Below, piece by piece: positions 24,899 through 33,344 of a DNA stretch of 64,000 nt. Source of the stretch: Streptomyces sp. HB132 (lineage in GTDB: Bacteria; Actinomycetota; Actinomycetes; Streptomycetales; Streptomycetaceae); the NCBI RefSeq assembly GCF_016909575.1, contig NZ_JAFBGA010000007.1, positions 62,001 through 126,000 of the forward strand, written 5' to 3'. Numbering within the stretch: the first letter of the stretch is position 1; every line of letters begins with the position of its first letter. Under the pieces are notes generated by a model. It ran no database searches and was not told where the DNA came from. It was given only the letters and a program-made list of their open reading frames with translations. Made by a program: the position numbers and the translations under genes.

Positions 24899-25734
24899 CG
24901 ACGGTCTCGCCCGCCCCGGCCCCCTGCTTCGACGCACTCCTCGCCCAGGCCCTCCACGGCGAACTCGGCCCCGATCCACGCACCCGCCGTACCGCCGTGG
25001 CCTTCACGACGTCCCAGGCCGTACGGCACGAGGGGCGGCGCGGCGGATACCGCAACGAGGTCCTCAGCCTCCGCGTCGACCGCGCCGTCGGCTCCTGTGC
25101 GGTGGAGCCGGGCACGCTTCCCGCCGGAACCGTCGAGGAGTGCGCCGGTGCCCAGGTGGCCGCGCTCCTCGCCCACCCGCTGCTGCCGGTCCGGGTCGCG
25201 GCACTGGACGCCTACCTGGCGGACGTCATGCCGCACACCCCCTCCCAGGGCGCGCACCCGGTGACCATCCCCGCCGGAAACTCGCTGGAGCGCTCGCGGG
25301 CACGGGCCGCCGCCGTCGTCGACCTGCTGGACGTGTCACCCGGCGGCACCGTCCTGGTGGTCGGGGTCGTCAACTCCCTGTTGGCCGAGCTGCGTCTGCG
25401 CGGGTTCACCGGAATCCCCTGCGACCTGAAGGGCGGAACCACCGAGTGGGGCGAGCCCGTCCGCACGGACGCCCTCCGGGAGGTCGGCGGCTGCGACGCG
25501 GTACTGGCCTCCGGCATGACGCTCGGCAACGGCACCTTCGACCCGCTGCGCCGCAGCGCCCGCGAGCACCGAAAGCCCCTGGTCATGTTCGCCCAGACCG
25601 GCAGTGCTGTCCTGCCCCGCTTCCTGGACGCCGGAGTGGCAGCGGTGTGCGCGGAGCCGTACCCCTTCTTCTGGCTCGACGGCGGGCCCGGCACCATCCA
25701 CCGCTACCGCGCGGACGACGGAGGCACCTCGTGA
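24895..25734 (+). CDS. DUF364-like Rossmann protein
   Basis: A 279-residue protein resembling DUF364, a family described as a putative heavy-metal chelation domain. The N-terminal part has RRTAVAFTTSQAVRHEG and the C-terminal Rossmann-like part has GTVLVVGVVNSLLAELRLRG, then GCDAVLASGMTLGNGTFDPL and HRKPLVMFAQTGSAVLPRFL. The motif SGMTLGNGT followed by a TGS loop is typical of the family. It overlaps the ATP-grasp gene by ATGA and the PLP gene by GTGA. Members elsewhere occur in metal-transport or chelator contexts, so a role in metal handling or in building the chelator is plausible but unproven. Confidence 0.8.
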   Translation: MTTVSPAPAPCFDALLAQALHGELGPDPRTRRTAVAFTTSQAVRHEGRRGGYRNEVLSLRVDRAVGSCAVEPGTLPAGTVEECAGAQVAALLAHPLLPVRVAALDAYLADVMPHTPSQGAHPVTIPAGNSLERSRARAAAVVDLLDVSPGGTVLVVGVVNSLLAELRLRGFTGIPCDLKGGTTEWGEPVRTDALREVGGCDAVLASGMTLGNGTFDPLRRSAREHRKPLVMFAQTGSAVLPRFLDAGVAAVCAEPYPFFWLDGGPGTIHRYRADDGGTS

Positions 25735-26816
25735 CCACGGCATCCCTGCCCGCCCTCGCCCCCAACCGCGAGCTCCTCGCCCTCATAGGGCGTACCCCAC
25801 TGGCCAGGATCACCACCCGACTGCCAACCGAACACCCGGGGTTCTGGGCCAAGCTCGAAGGACATGCCGTCGGCGGAATGAAAGCGCGAGCGGCCGTCTC
25901 CATGCTTCTGGGTGCCGAGGAACGCGGCGAACTGCTCCCCGGCGCACCGGTCGTGGAATCGACCTCCGGCACCCTCGGTATAGGACTCGCCTTCGCGGGA
26001 CAGGCCCTCGGACATCCCGTCGTGCTCGTCGGTGACAGCGAACTGGAGCCCCCCATGAGGCAGTTGCTCCGTTCGTACGGGGCGCGTCTCGAACTCGTGG
26101 ACCGCCCCGCCACGCGCGGCGGCTGGCAGGGCGCACGCCTGGAGCGGCTGCACGACGTACTAGCCCGACTGCCCGGTGCCTACTGGCCCGACCAGTACAA
26201 CAACCCCGACAACACCGCGGGTTACGCCTCCCTCGCGGCCGAGCTGGCGACCCAGCTCGACACCCTCGACATCCTCGTCTGCAGTGTCGGCACAGGAGGG
26301 CACAGCGCAGGGATCGCCGGGCCGCTGCGCAGGCACTGGCCCGGCCTGCGCCTCGTCGCCGTGGACGCCAACGGATCCACCATCTTCGGCCAGACCGCCG
26401 GCCCACGGCTGATGCGCGGTCTCGGCAGCAGCATCCATCCGCGCAACGTCGCCTACGACGCCTTCGACGAGGTCCACTGGATCGGCCCCGCGGAAGCCGC
26501 CGACGCCTGCCGGCGGCTCGCCCGGGGCAACTTCGTCAGCGGCGGCTGGAGCACCGGCGCCGTCGCGCGGGTCGCCGCCTGGGCCGCCCGCACCCACCCC
26601 GGGGCAGCGGTCGCCACCGTCTTCCCCGACGGACCCCACCGCTATCTCGGCACGGTCTACGACGACGACTTCATGACCGCCCACCACCTGGACCCCGGAC
26701 GCGCGGCCGAGCACCCCGTCGACGTCCCGCACCCCCGCACCCCGCAGACCGGGGGCTGGACCAGGTGCACCACAGTCACCGACCCGCTCGCCGGACGAAG
26801 CGGCAGGCAGCCGTGA
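25731..26816 (+). CDS. Cysteine-synthase-family PLP enzyme
   Basis: A 361-residue fold-II PLP enzyme. The lysine lies in AVGGMKARAAVSML (cf. GSVKDR of cysteine synthases), followed by the substrate loop ESTSGTLGIGLAFAGQALG and the phosphate loop SVGTGGHSAGIAGPLR. The family performs beta-replacement on serine or cysteine derivatives and includes 2,3-diaminopropionate-forming enzymes of siderophore pathways such as SbnA. In this operon it may supply a beta-substituted alanine building block. GTG 25731 overlaps the preceding stop. The last ~50 residues (after TVYDDDFM) extend beyond usual length. Confidence 0.88.
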   Translation: MTTASLPALAPNRELLALIGRTPLARITTRLPTEHPGFWAKLEGHAVGGMKARAAVSMLLGAEERGELLPGAPVVESTSGTLGIGLAFAGQALGHPVVLVGDSELEPPMRQLLRSYGARLELVDRPATRGGWQGARLERLHDVLARLPGAYWPDQYNNPDNTAGYASLAAELATQLDTLDILVCSVGTGGHSAGIAGPLRRHWPGLRLVAVDANGSTIFGQTAGPRLMRGLGSSIHPRNVAYDAFDEVHWIGPAEAADACRRLARGNFVSGGWSTGAVARVAAWAARTHPGAAVATVFPDGPHRYLGTVYDDDFMTAHHLDPGRAAEHPVDVPHPRTPQTGGWTRCTTVTDPLAGRSGRQP

Positions 26817-27874
26817 AGCTCACCCAGCACACCGTGAGGCTCCTCCTCGCCGAGCCCCTGCGCATCTCGCGATCGACCATGACGGCCCGCGACGCCGTGC
26901 GCCTCACCGTCGAACACGAAGGTCTCAGCGGCCACGGCGAAGCCGTCACCAGCGTCTTCTACGGACTCGACACACCTACTCTGCAACGCCTCGCGGCCCG
27001 GACCGGTGAGCGGCTCACCCGCTTCGCCGGACCGGAGACCGCGCTGCACGCCCTGCGCGTCGGCGAACTCCTTCCGCCCGGCACCCCGGCCGCGGTGACC
27101 GCTGCCACCGAGGCGGCGCTCCTGGACCTCGTCGGCAAGCGCACCGCCACCGCCGTCCACAGCTTCCTCGGAGCCCCCGTGGCGCCGAGAGCGGCCACGG
27201 CCCGCACGATCTCCCTCACCTCCCCGGGGAGGGCAGCCGCCCAGGCCCGCGGCCTGGCCGAGGCGGGGTTCTCCGTCATCAAGATCAAGGCGGGCGACCG
27301 GGACCAGGAGGCCGACCTGGACCGGGTGCGCTCCGTCCGCGCCGCGGCTCCGGCCGCCAGGCTCCTCCTCGACCCCAACGGGGCCTGGTCGGCGGGCCAG
27401 GCACGCGCGCTCCTGCCGCGGTTCGCCGATCTCGGCATCGAAGCTGTGGAACAACCCCTCGCCCCCGGCGACCCAGAAGCCCTCGCACGGCTCGCCGCCC
27501 ACTCGCCCGTGCCCGTCATCGCGGATGAGGACGCGGTCACCTACGAGGACGCGCGACGGCTCGCCGGACGCGTCCACGGCATCAACGTCAAACTGGCCAA
27601 ATGCGGCGGCGTGCACGCCGCGCTCCGTATCGCCGCCCTGATCGAGGGCAGTGGCACAGACCTGATGCTCGGCTGCCTGACCGCCAGCACTCTCGGGATC
27701 GCGCCGGCAGTCCACATCGCCGACCGCGCCCGGTGGACGGACCTGGACGGGCACCTCCTGCTCGCCCACGACCCCTGGACCGGAATCGGCGGCGACGACG
27801 GATTCGTCGGTGCCGACGGATCGCCGGGGCTCGGCGTGCGGCCCCGTGCCGAGGCGGGGAGGGCGGTCTCATGA
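26813..27874 (+). CDS. Enolase-superfamily dipeptide epimerase-like enzyme
   Basis: A 353-residue member of the muconate-lactonising subgroup of the enolase superfamily, close to L-Ala-D/L-Glu type dipeptide epimerases. Acid-base lysine pair: KIKAG (KxK) on the second strand and the opposing NVKLAKCGG. Metal ligands: LLDPNGAW (Asp), EAVEQPL (Glu), VIADEDAV (Asp). These enzymes invert the alpha-carbon of an amino acid within a dipeptide. Beside an ATP-grasp ligase this suggests the operon's product is a short peptide containing a D-residue. GTG 26813 overlaps the previous stop. Confidence 0.88.
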   Translation: MKLTQHTVRLLLAEPLRISRSTMTARDAVRLTVEHEGLSGHGEAVTSVFYGLDTPTLQRLAARTGERLTRFAGPETALHALRVGELLPPGTPAAVTAATEAALLDLVGKRTATAVHSFLGAPVAPRAATARTISLTSPGRAAAQARGLAEAGFSVIKIKAGDRDQEADLDRVRSVRAAAPAARLLLDPNGAWSAGQARALLPRFADLGIEAVEQPLAPGDPEALARLAAHSPVPVIADEDAVTYEDARRLAGRVHGINVKLAKCGGVHAALRIAALIEGSGTDLMLGCLTASTLGIAPAVHIADRARWTDLDGHLLLAHDPWTGIGGDDGFVGADGSPGLGVRPRAEAGRAVS

Positions 27875-29142
27875 GGACCTGGCACGAGATCCGCGGATTC
27901 CCGCTCGCCGTGCGCCTGTTGCTGGTCAACCAACTGGGGGTCAACACAGGCTTCTACCTGCTCATCCCCTACCTGGCCACCCACCTCGGCGACAACCTGG
28001 GCATGTCGGCGGCCGTCGTGGGCATCGTCCTCGGCGTACGCAACCTGAGCCAGCAGGGCCTCTTCCTCATAGGCGGCTCCGCCGCCGACCGGCTCGGCGC
28101 GCGAGGCGTCATCATCGCCGGCTGCGCGATACGCACCGTCGGCTTCGCCCTCTTCGCGCTCGGCGACGGACTGCCCGTCCTGCTCGCGGCCTCCGTACTC
28201 AGCGGAGTGGCCGGCGCCCTGTTCAACCCCGCTGTCCGCACGTACCTCGCCCAGGAGGCGGGGGAGCGCAAGGCGGAGGCCTTCGCCCTCTTCAACGTCT
28301 TCGCGACCACCGGGGCCCTCATCGGCCCCGTCCTCGGCAGTGCCCTGCTGCTCGTCGACTTCCGGGCCTCCGCGCTCACCGCCGCCGGAATCTTCGCCCT
28401 GCTCACCGTCGCCCAGGCCCTGGTGCTCCCCGCCCGGCGCGTGCCACCGGCCACGAGCAGCGTGACAGCCGACTGGCGCGAAGCCGTCGGCAACCGCGCC
28501 TTCCTCGTCTTCGCACTGGCCATGGTCGGCATGTTCACCCTGGAGAACCAGCTCTATCTCCTACTGCCCGCCGCGGCCCGGCAGGCCACCGGCTGGGACG
28601 GCGCCGCCGGACTCGTCCTCCTCGTGGGGACGATCACGGGCATCGCCTTCCAGCTGAGGATCACCCGCGCGCTCCAGGACCGGGGGAGCAGAGGTCACTG
28701 GATCGTCACCGGACTGGTGCTGATGGGGCTCGCCTTCGTACCTCCGATGCTCGTCGCCGGCACGGACACACCCCCGGACGGTGCCCCGGACGCCACTCTG
28801 CGCGCCCTGCCCGTGCTGGCCGGTGCCCTCCTCCTGCACCTGGGAGTCATGACCGCGCAGCCCTTCGTCATGGAGCTGATCCCCGGCTTCGGGAGGCAGG
28901 CGCTCACGGGGACGTACTTCGGAGTCTTCTACGCCGTCTCCGGCATCGCCGCGGCCGTGGGGAACGCGGCTGTCGGCTGGGCCATGGACACCGCCCGGCC
29001 GGGCGGTGACAGTCCGGCCGCGCTGATCCCCTGGGTCTGCTGCGTCGCCGCCGGACTCGCCTCGGCCGCCGCCGTCACCCGGCTGCACCGCAACGGCACC
29101 CTGCCCCGGAAACAGCCCGCCCCCGAGGCGGTGACGGCGTGA
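27871..29142 (+). CDS. MFS exporter
   Basis: A 423-residue 12-TM major facilitator. The signature loop between helices 2 and 3 is GGSAADRLGARGVIIAG, with later helices such as AALFNPAVRTYLA, TGALIGPVLGSALLLV and FAVSGIAAAVGNAA-like ends (YAVSGIAAAVGNAAVGWAMD). In this operon, between biosynthetic genes and an importer, secretion of the finished small molecule is the simplest role. ATG 27871 overlaps the epimerase stop as ATGA; the methyltransferase GTG overlaps its own stop. Confidence 0.9.
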   Translation: MRTWHEIRGFPLAVRLLLVNQLGVNTGFYLLIPYLATHLGDNLGMSAAVVGIVLGVRNLSQQGLFLIGGSAADRLGARGVIIAGCAIRTVGFALFALGDGLPVLLAASVLSGVAGALFNPAVRTYLAQEAGERKAEAFALFNVFATTGALIGPVLGSALLLVDFRASALTAAGIFALLTVAQALVLPARRVPPATSSVTADWREAVGNRAFLVFALAMVGMFTLENQLYLLLPAAARQATGWDGAAGLVLLVGTITGIAFQLRITRALQDRGSRGHWIVTGLVLMGLAFVPPMLVAGTDTPPDGAPDATLRALPVLAGALLLHLGVMTAQPFVMELIPGFGRQALTGTYFGVFYAVSGIAAAVGNAAVGWAMDTARPGGDSPAALIPWVCCVAAGLASAAAVTRLHRNGTLPRKQPAPEAVTA

Positions 29143-29978
29143 AGCACCGTACGGGGAACCTGCTCACCGACCGTCCGGAACTCTACGAGGCCCGATTCCC
29201 CGACCCCGAGCGCCTCGCCGGGCGCTGGGCGGAGGACCTCCTGCGACGGCACGGCGCCGGCCCGGCCGTCCTGGACCTGGGCTGCGGGACCGGCCGCGAC
29301 GCCGCCCGACTCCAGAGCGCCGGACGCCGCGTCACCGCCACCGACCTCTCCGGAGCCATGCTCACCCACGCCCGTGCCCACCACCCGGGGCCGACGTACG
29401 TACAGGCCGATCTCAGCCGGTTCGATTTCGGTCATGGAACCTTCGACGCCGTGGTGTGCCTGGACAGCTCACTGCTGTACTGCCACACGAACGAACAGCT
29501 CGACGGCTTCCTGACCTCATGCCACCACACGCTGGCGCCCGCGGGCCTGCTCGTCGCGGAGATGCGCAACGGCGCGTACTTCCTCGGCCGGGACGAACCT
29601 CCCGGCACGCCCGCGGTCTCCCGCTTCACCTGGCAGGGCACGACGTACCGGTCGACCACCACGCTACGCGTGGACCGGGCCGCCCAACTCCTGCGGCGTA
29701 CACGCCGCTGGGCCGCCGACGACGGCAGCCCGCCCGTCGAGGAGCACTCCGCGTGGCGGCTGCTCCTGCCCCAGGAACTGCGCCACTTGCTCACCGTCCA
29801 CGGCTTCGACGTCCTCGCCCTGTACGACGGCCCCGGACCACGCACCGAACCGGTCTGGCAGCCGGGAGCCGACCCCGGGACAACTGCCGACGGCGACCGG
29901 CTCCACCTGATCGCCCGGAAGACGGTCAGGATCTCCGCCGGCCATTCAGCACACCCAGCAACAGGAGAACAGTCATGA
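29139..29978 (+). CDS. SAM-dependent methyltransferase
   Basis: A 279-residue class I methyltransferase. Motif I is VLDLGCGTGRDAARL, the acidic end of strand 2 is VTATDLSGAML, and motif IV is FDAVVCLDSSLLYC. The C-terminal part (RLHLIARK) is typical of small-molecule methyltransferases. It is coupled on both sides by 4-base overlaps, so N- or O-methylation of the operon's product is the likely role. Target atom unknown. Confidence 0.88.
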   Translation: MKHRTGNLLTDRPELYEARFPDPERLAGRWAEDLLRRHGAGPAVLDLGCGTGRDAARLQSAGRRVTATDLSGAMLTHARAHHPGPTYVQADLSRFDFGHGTFDAVVCLDSSLLYCHTNEQLDGFLTSCHHTLAPAGLLVAEMRNGAYFLGRDEPPGTPAVSRFTWQGTTYRSTTTLRVDRAAQLLRRTRRWAADDGSPPVEEHSAWRLLLPQELRHLLTVHGFDVLALYDGPGPRTEPVWQPGADPGTTADGDRLHLIARKTVRISAGHSAHPATGEQS

Positions 29979-31588
29979 CCGCATCAGCCGACAGACAGAC
30001 ATATTTCCCCGGCCTGCGCAGGCGCGGCTTCCTCGCCGCTGCCGGGGGAGCGGTCGGCCTCGGCGCGCTCACGCTCGCCGGATGCTCCGGGGGCGCCGAC
30101 ACGGGGGCTTCCAGTGCCACCGGGGCTTCCAGCGGCAAAGGGGCCGGCACTCCCCGGCGCGGCGGGCGGGTACGCGCCGCCTTCGCCGGTGGCGGCGCGA
30201 GCGAAACCCTCGACCCGCACCTGGGCAACCTCTTCGCCGACGCCGCCCGCAGCAAGGCCGTCTTCGACAAGCTCGCGGACTACGGCGCCGACCTGTCCGC
30301 GGTGCCGCGTCTGGCCAGGACATGGGAGCCGAACGCAGGCCTCGACCGCTGGACCGTCACCCTGCGGAAGGCGGAGTTCCACGACGGCAAGCCGGTGACC
30401 GCGGCCGACGTCCTGTACAGCTACCGCCGGATCGCCGACCCCGACAAGGCCTACCGTGCCCGCGCGTCCCTCGAACCCGTCGACCTGAAGGCCAGCCGCG
30501 CGACGGGGGAGCGGACCGTCGAGTTCGTTCTCAAGCGGCCGACGGCCGAATTCCCCAACGTGCTGGCCGCCTTCGGCACCTACATCGTCCAGGACGGCGC
30601 GGCCGAGTTCGACCGCGCACCCATCGGCTCCGGCCCCTTCCGCTTCGTCTCCTTCAGCCCCGGGCGCTCCACCGTCCTACGGCGCAACGACACCCACTGG
30701 GACGGCGCCCCGCACCTGGACGAGCTCGAGTTCCTCGTCGCCAATGAGGAGTCCGCCAGGATCAACGCCCTCCTCGGCGGCCAGATCGAGTACGCCCACG
30801 AGCTCGCCCCCGCCACCGGACGCGCCCACGAGAAGGCGGGCGGCATAGAGATCGTCCGGCTGCGCAACAGCGCCATGCAGGCCTTCGCCATGAAGACCGA
30901 CCGCCCGCCCTTCGACGACCCACGGGTCCGTGAGGCCTTCTTCCTCATCGCCGACCGTCAGGAACTGGTGAACGGAGCCCTCTCCGGTGCGGGAGAGACC
31001 GGCAACGACCTCTTCGGCAAGGGATACGAGTACTACGCGGACGAACTCCCGCAGCGCGAACAGGACATCGGCCGTGCCCGTCGCCTCCTCCGGCAGGCCG
31101 GTGCGGAAGGCATGAAGGTCACCCTCGACACCTCCGCCGTCGCCGCCGGCTTCACCGAGGCCGCCGGGATCTTCCGTGACCAGGCGGCACGCGCCGGAGT
31201 CACCGTCGACGTACGGATGGGCAGCAAGGACTCCTACTGGAAGGACATCCTCGACTCCGGCACCCTGTGCTGCTACCGCTCCGGAGCCATGCCCATCGAG
31301 TCCCACATCTCCCAGCGGCTGCTCACCGACTCCACCACCAACGCCACCAAGTGGCAGGACGCGAACTTCGACACGCTCTACCGGCAGGCCCAGTCCACCC
31401 GGGACACGACGGCGCGAGCCGCTCTCTACGGGCGGATGCAGCGACAGCTGCACTCCGAAGGAGGCTTCCTCGTCTGGGGCTTCGGCGACTGGATCCTCGG
31501 CACCGCACGCTCCCTGCGGGGCGTCGCCCGGGAAGCACCCGCGAACACCCTGGACTGGGCGCGATTCGACAAGGTCTGGCTGGCGTGA
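29975..31588 (+). CDS. Family 5 solute-binding lipoprotein (peptide/nickel type)
   Basis: A 537-residue extracellular solute-binding protein of the DppA/OppA/NikA family. The N-terminus has twin arginines and a lipobox: RRRGFLAAAGGAVGLGALTL followed by AGC, so Tat export and lipid anchoring are likely. The mature protein has SETLDPHLGNLFADAA, GLDRWTVTLRKAEFHDGKPV with AADVLYSYRRI, and SGPFRFVSFSPGRST. It is the first of the importer genes in the operon and would capture the metal complex of the secreted molecule. ATG 29975 overlaps the methyltransferase stop. Confidence 0.92.
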   Translation: MTASADRQTYFPGLRRRGFLAAAGGAVGLGALTLAGCSGGADTGASSATGASSGKGAGTPRRGGRVRAAFAGGGASETLDPHLGNLFADAARSKAVFDKLADYGADLSAVPRLARTWEPNAGLDRWTVTLRKAEFHDGKPVTAADVLYSYRRIADPDKAYRARASLEPVDLKASRATGERTVEFVLKRPTAEFPNVLAAFGTYIVQDGAAEFDRAPIGSGPFRFVSFSPGRSTVLRRNDTHWDGAPHLDELEFLVANEESARINALLGGQIEYAHELAPATGRAHEKAGGIEIVRLRNSAMQAFAMKTDRPPFDDPRVREAFFLIADRQELVNGALSGAGETGNDLFGKGYEYYADELPQREQDIGRARRLLRQAGAEGMKVTLDTSAVAAGFTEAAGIFRDQAARAGVTVDVRMGSKDSYWKDILDSGTLCCYRSGAMPIESHISQRLLTDSTTNATKWQDANFDTLYRQAQSTRDTTARAALYGRMQRQLHSEGGFLVWGFGDWILGTARSLRGVAREAPANTLDWARFDKVWLA

Positions 31589-32538
31589 GCGCACTGCGTT
31601 CCTGGATCGCCCGCCGGCTGCTCCTCGGCGCCGTGCAGACCGCGGCCGTCGTGCTGCTGGTCTTCGCGCTCACCGAGGCGCTGCCGGGCGACGCCGCGGT
31701 GGCCTTCGCCGGAGACCAGCCCGACCCTGAGCGGATCGCGGCCGTTCGCGAGGCGATGGGACTCGACCGTCCGGCACACGAGCGTCTGGCCGACTGGGTC
31801 ACGGGCCTGCTCCACGGCGACTTCGGCACCTCCCTCACCTCCGGGCGGCCCGTGTCCGGGTTCCTCGCCGACGGGTTCGTCCCCACCCTGATCCTCGCCA
31901 CGCTCACGGTCCTGCTCCTGGTCCCGGTGGGAGTGGGCCTCGGTGTCCTCGCCGCCCGCCACGAAGGGCGCTTCACCGACCGGCTCATCAGCTCCGCGAC
32001 GCTCGGCGTCTACGCGGTGCCCGAATTCGCCCTGGGAGTCCTGCTCATGAGCGTCTTCGCCCTGCGGCTCGGCTGGCTCCCGCCGACCGCCGTCGGGTAC
32101 GGCACCGGGCTGCTCGAGCATCCGTCCGTGCTCGTCCTGCCCGTCCTGGTGCTGCTCGCCCGTCCCGTCTGTTCACTGGCCCGACTGGTCAGGGCCGGCA
32201 TGATCGAAGCGCTCGCCGCCCCCTACACCGCCCATGCGGAGCGGTACGGGGTCTCCGGGGCCCGCATCCGCTACACACACGCCCTGCCCAACGCCCTCGC
32301 GCCCGCCACACAGCAACTCGCCCGCACCATCGACTGGCTGTTGTGCGGCGTCATCGTCGTGGAGGCCCTCTACGTGATCCCCGGACTCGGCACCGTCCTC
32401 ATGAACGCGGTGGCCGACCGCGACATCCCCGTCGTGCAGGGACTCGCGGTGGTCTTCGGGCTCGCCACCGTCGTGCTCAACCTGGGCGCCGACCTCGTCA
32501 CCCACCGGCTCGCCCCACGCTCGGAGGTGGCGGCGTGA
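31585..32538 (+). CDS. ABC importer permease, DppB-like
   Basis: A 317-residue permease with the DppB/NikB layout: an N-terminal helix, ALPGDAAVAFAGDQPDPERI, a lipoprotein-facing loop RPAHERLADWVTGLLHGDFG with TSLTSGRPV, and five further helices. The EAA loop is AERYGVSGARIRYTHALPNA, and GVIVVEALYVIPGLGTVLMN is the conserved final region. GTG 31585 overlaps the binding-protein stop and the next GTG overlaps its own stop. Confidence 0.92.
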   Translation: MSALRSWIARRLLLGAVQTAAVVLLVFALTEALPGDAAVAFAGDQPDPERIAAVREAMGLDRPAHERLADWVTGLLHGDFGTSLTSGRPVSGFLADGFVPTLILATLTVLLLVPVGVGLGVLAARHEGRFTDRLISSATLGVYAVPEFALGVLLMSVFALRLGWLPPTAVGYGTGLLEHPSVLVLPVLVLLARPVCSLARLVRAGMIEALAAPYTAHAERYGVSGARIRYTHALPNALAPATQQLARTIDWLLCGVIVVEALYVIPGLGTVLMNAVADRDIPVVQGLAVVFGLATVVLNLGADLVTHRLAPRSEVAA

Positions 32539-33344
32539 AGCGGCTCCGCGGATACGGTCCGGGGCTGGCCGTTGCCGCGATCCCGCTCGGCCTCGCCCTG
32601 GCCGGGCCGTTGCTCGTGGGGGAACCTCCGGCCCGCGCCGCCTCCTTCACCCCGGGCGACGGTCACCTGCTCGGCACGGACTTCGTGGGCCGGGACGTCG
32701 TGCACCAGGTCCTGCTCGGCGGGCGGCCCGTGGTCCTCGTCGCGCTGGCGGCCACGCTGCTCGCGTACCTCGTCGCCCTGCCGCTGGGACTGATCAGTGC
32801 GCTCACCCACCGAAAGTGGCTGGAGGAAGTGCTGATGCGTCCACCGGACGTGCTTCTCGCCGTCCCCTCGCTTCTCATGATCCTGCTGGTTGCCTCCGCC
32901 TTCCCTCCCGGAGCAGCGGGCCTGGCCCTTCTGGTGGCCTTCGTCTCGATCCCGGACGCGGCGCGGATCGTGCGCGCGGCCGCGGCGGAGGCGGCCTCCC
33001 GGCCAGCCGTGGAGGCGCTGCGGATGCAGGGGGAGAGCTGGTGGCGCCTCGCCGTGGGATACGTGGGCCGGTCCATCCTGCGCACCCTGGCAGCCGACGC
33101 CGGGATCCGGCTGACCGGGGTGCTCTACCTGGTGGCCACCGCGGCCTTCCTGGGCATCGGGGTCGCCCCGGACGCAGCCGACTGGGCCGTGATGGTGGAC
33201 CGCAACCGCACCGGACTGCTCATCCAGCCCTGGGCGGTCGTCGTACCCGCCCTGCTGATCGTCGCGCTCACCATGGGCGGCAATCTTCTCGTCGACGCCG
33301 CCATGGAGAGCCGCGAACCGCCCCGGAAAGGCCGTCGCACATGA
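32535..33344 (+). CDS. ABC importer permease, DppC-like
   Basis: A 269-residue second permease of the DppC/NikC type. HLLGTDFVGRDVVHQVLLGG is the conserved DppC start of the transport domain, RMQGESWWRLAVGYVGRSIL corresponds to the EAA loop, and TAAFLGIGVAPDAADWAVMV is the conserved end. It would pair with the DppB-like permease. Starts and stops overlap neighbours by 4 bases. Confidence 0.92.
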   Translation: MKRLRGYGPGLAVAAIPLGLALAGPLLVGEPPARAASFTPGDGHLLGTDFVGRDVVHQVLLGGRPVVLVALAATLLAYLVALPLGLISALTHRKWLEEVLMRPPDVLLAVPSLLMILLVASAFPPGAAGLALLVAFVSIPDAARIVRAAAAEAASRPAVEALRMQGESWWRLAVGYVGRSILRTLAADAGIRLTGVLYLVATAAFLGIGVAPDAADWAVMVDRNRTGLLIQPWAVVVPALLIVALTMGGNLLVDAAMESREPPRKGRRT

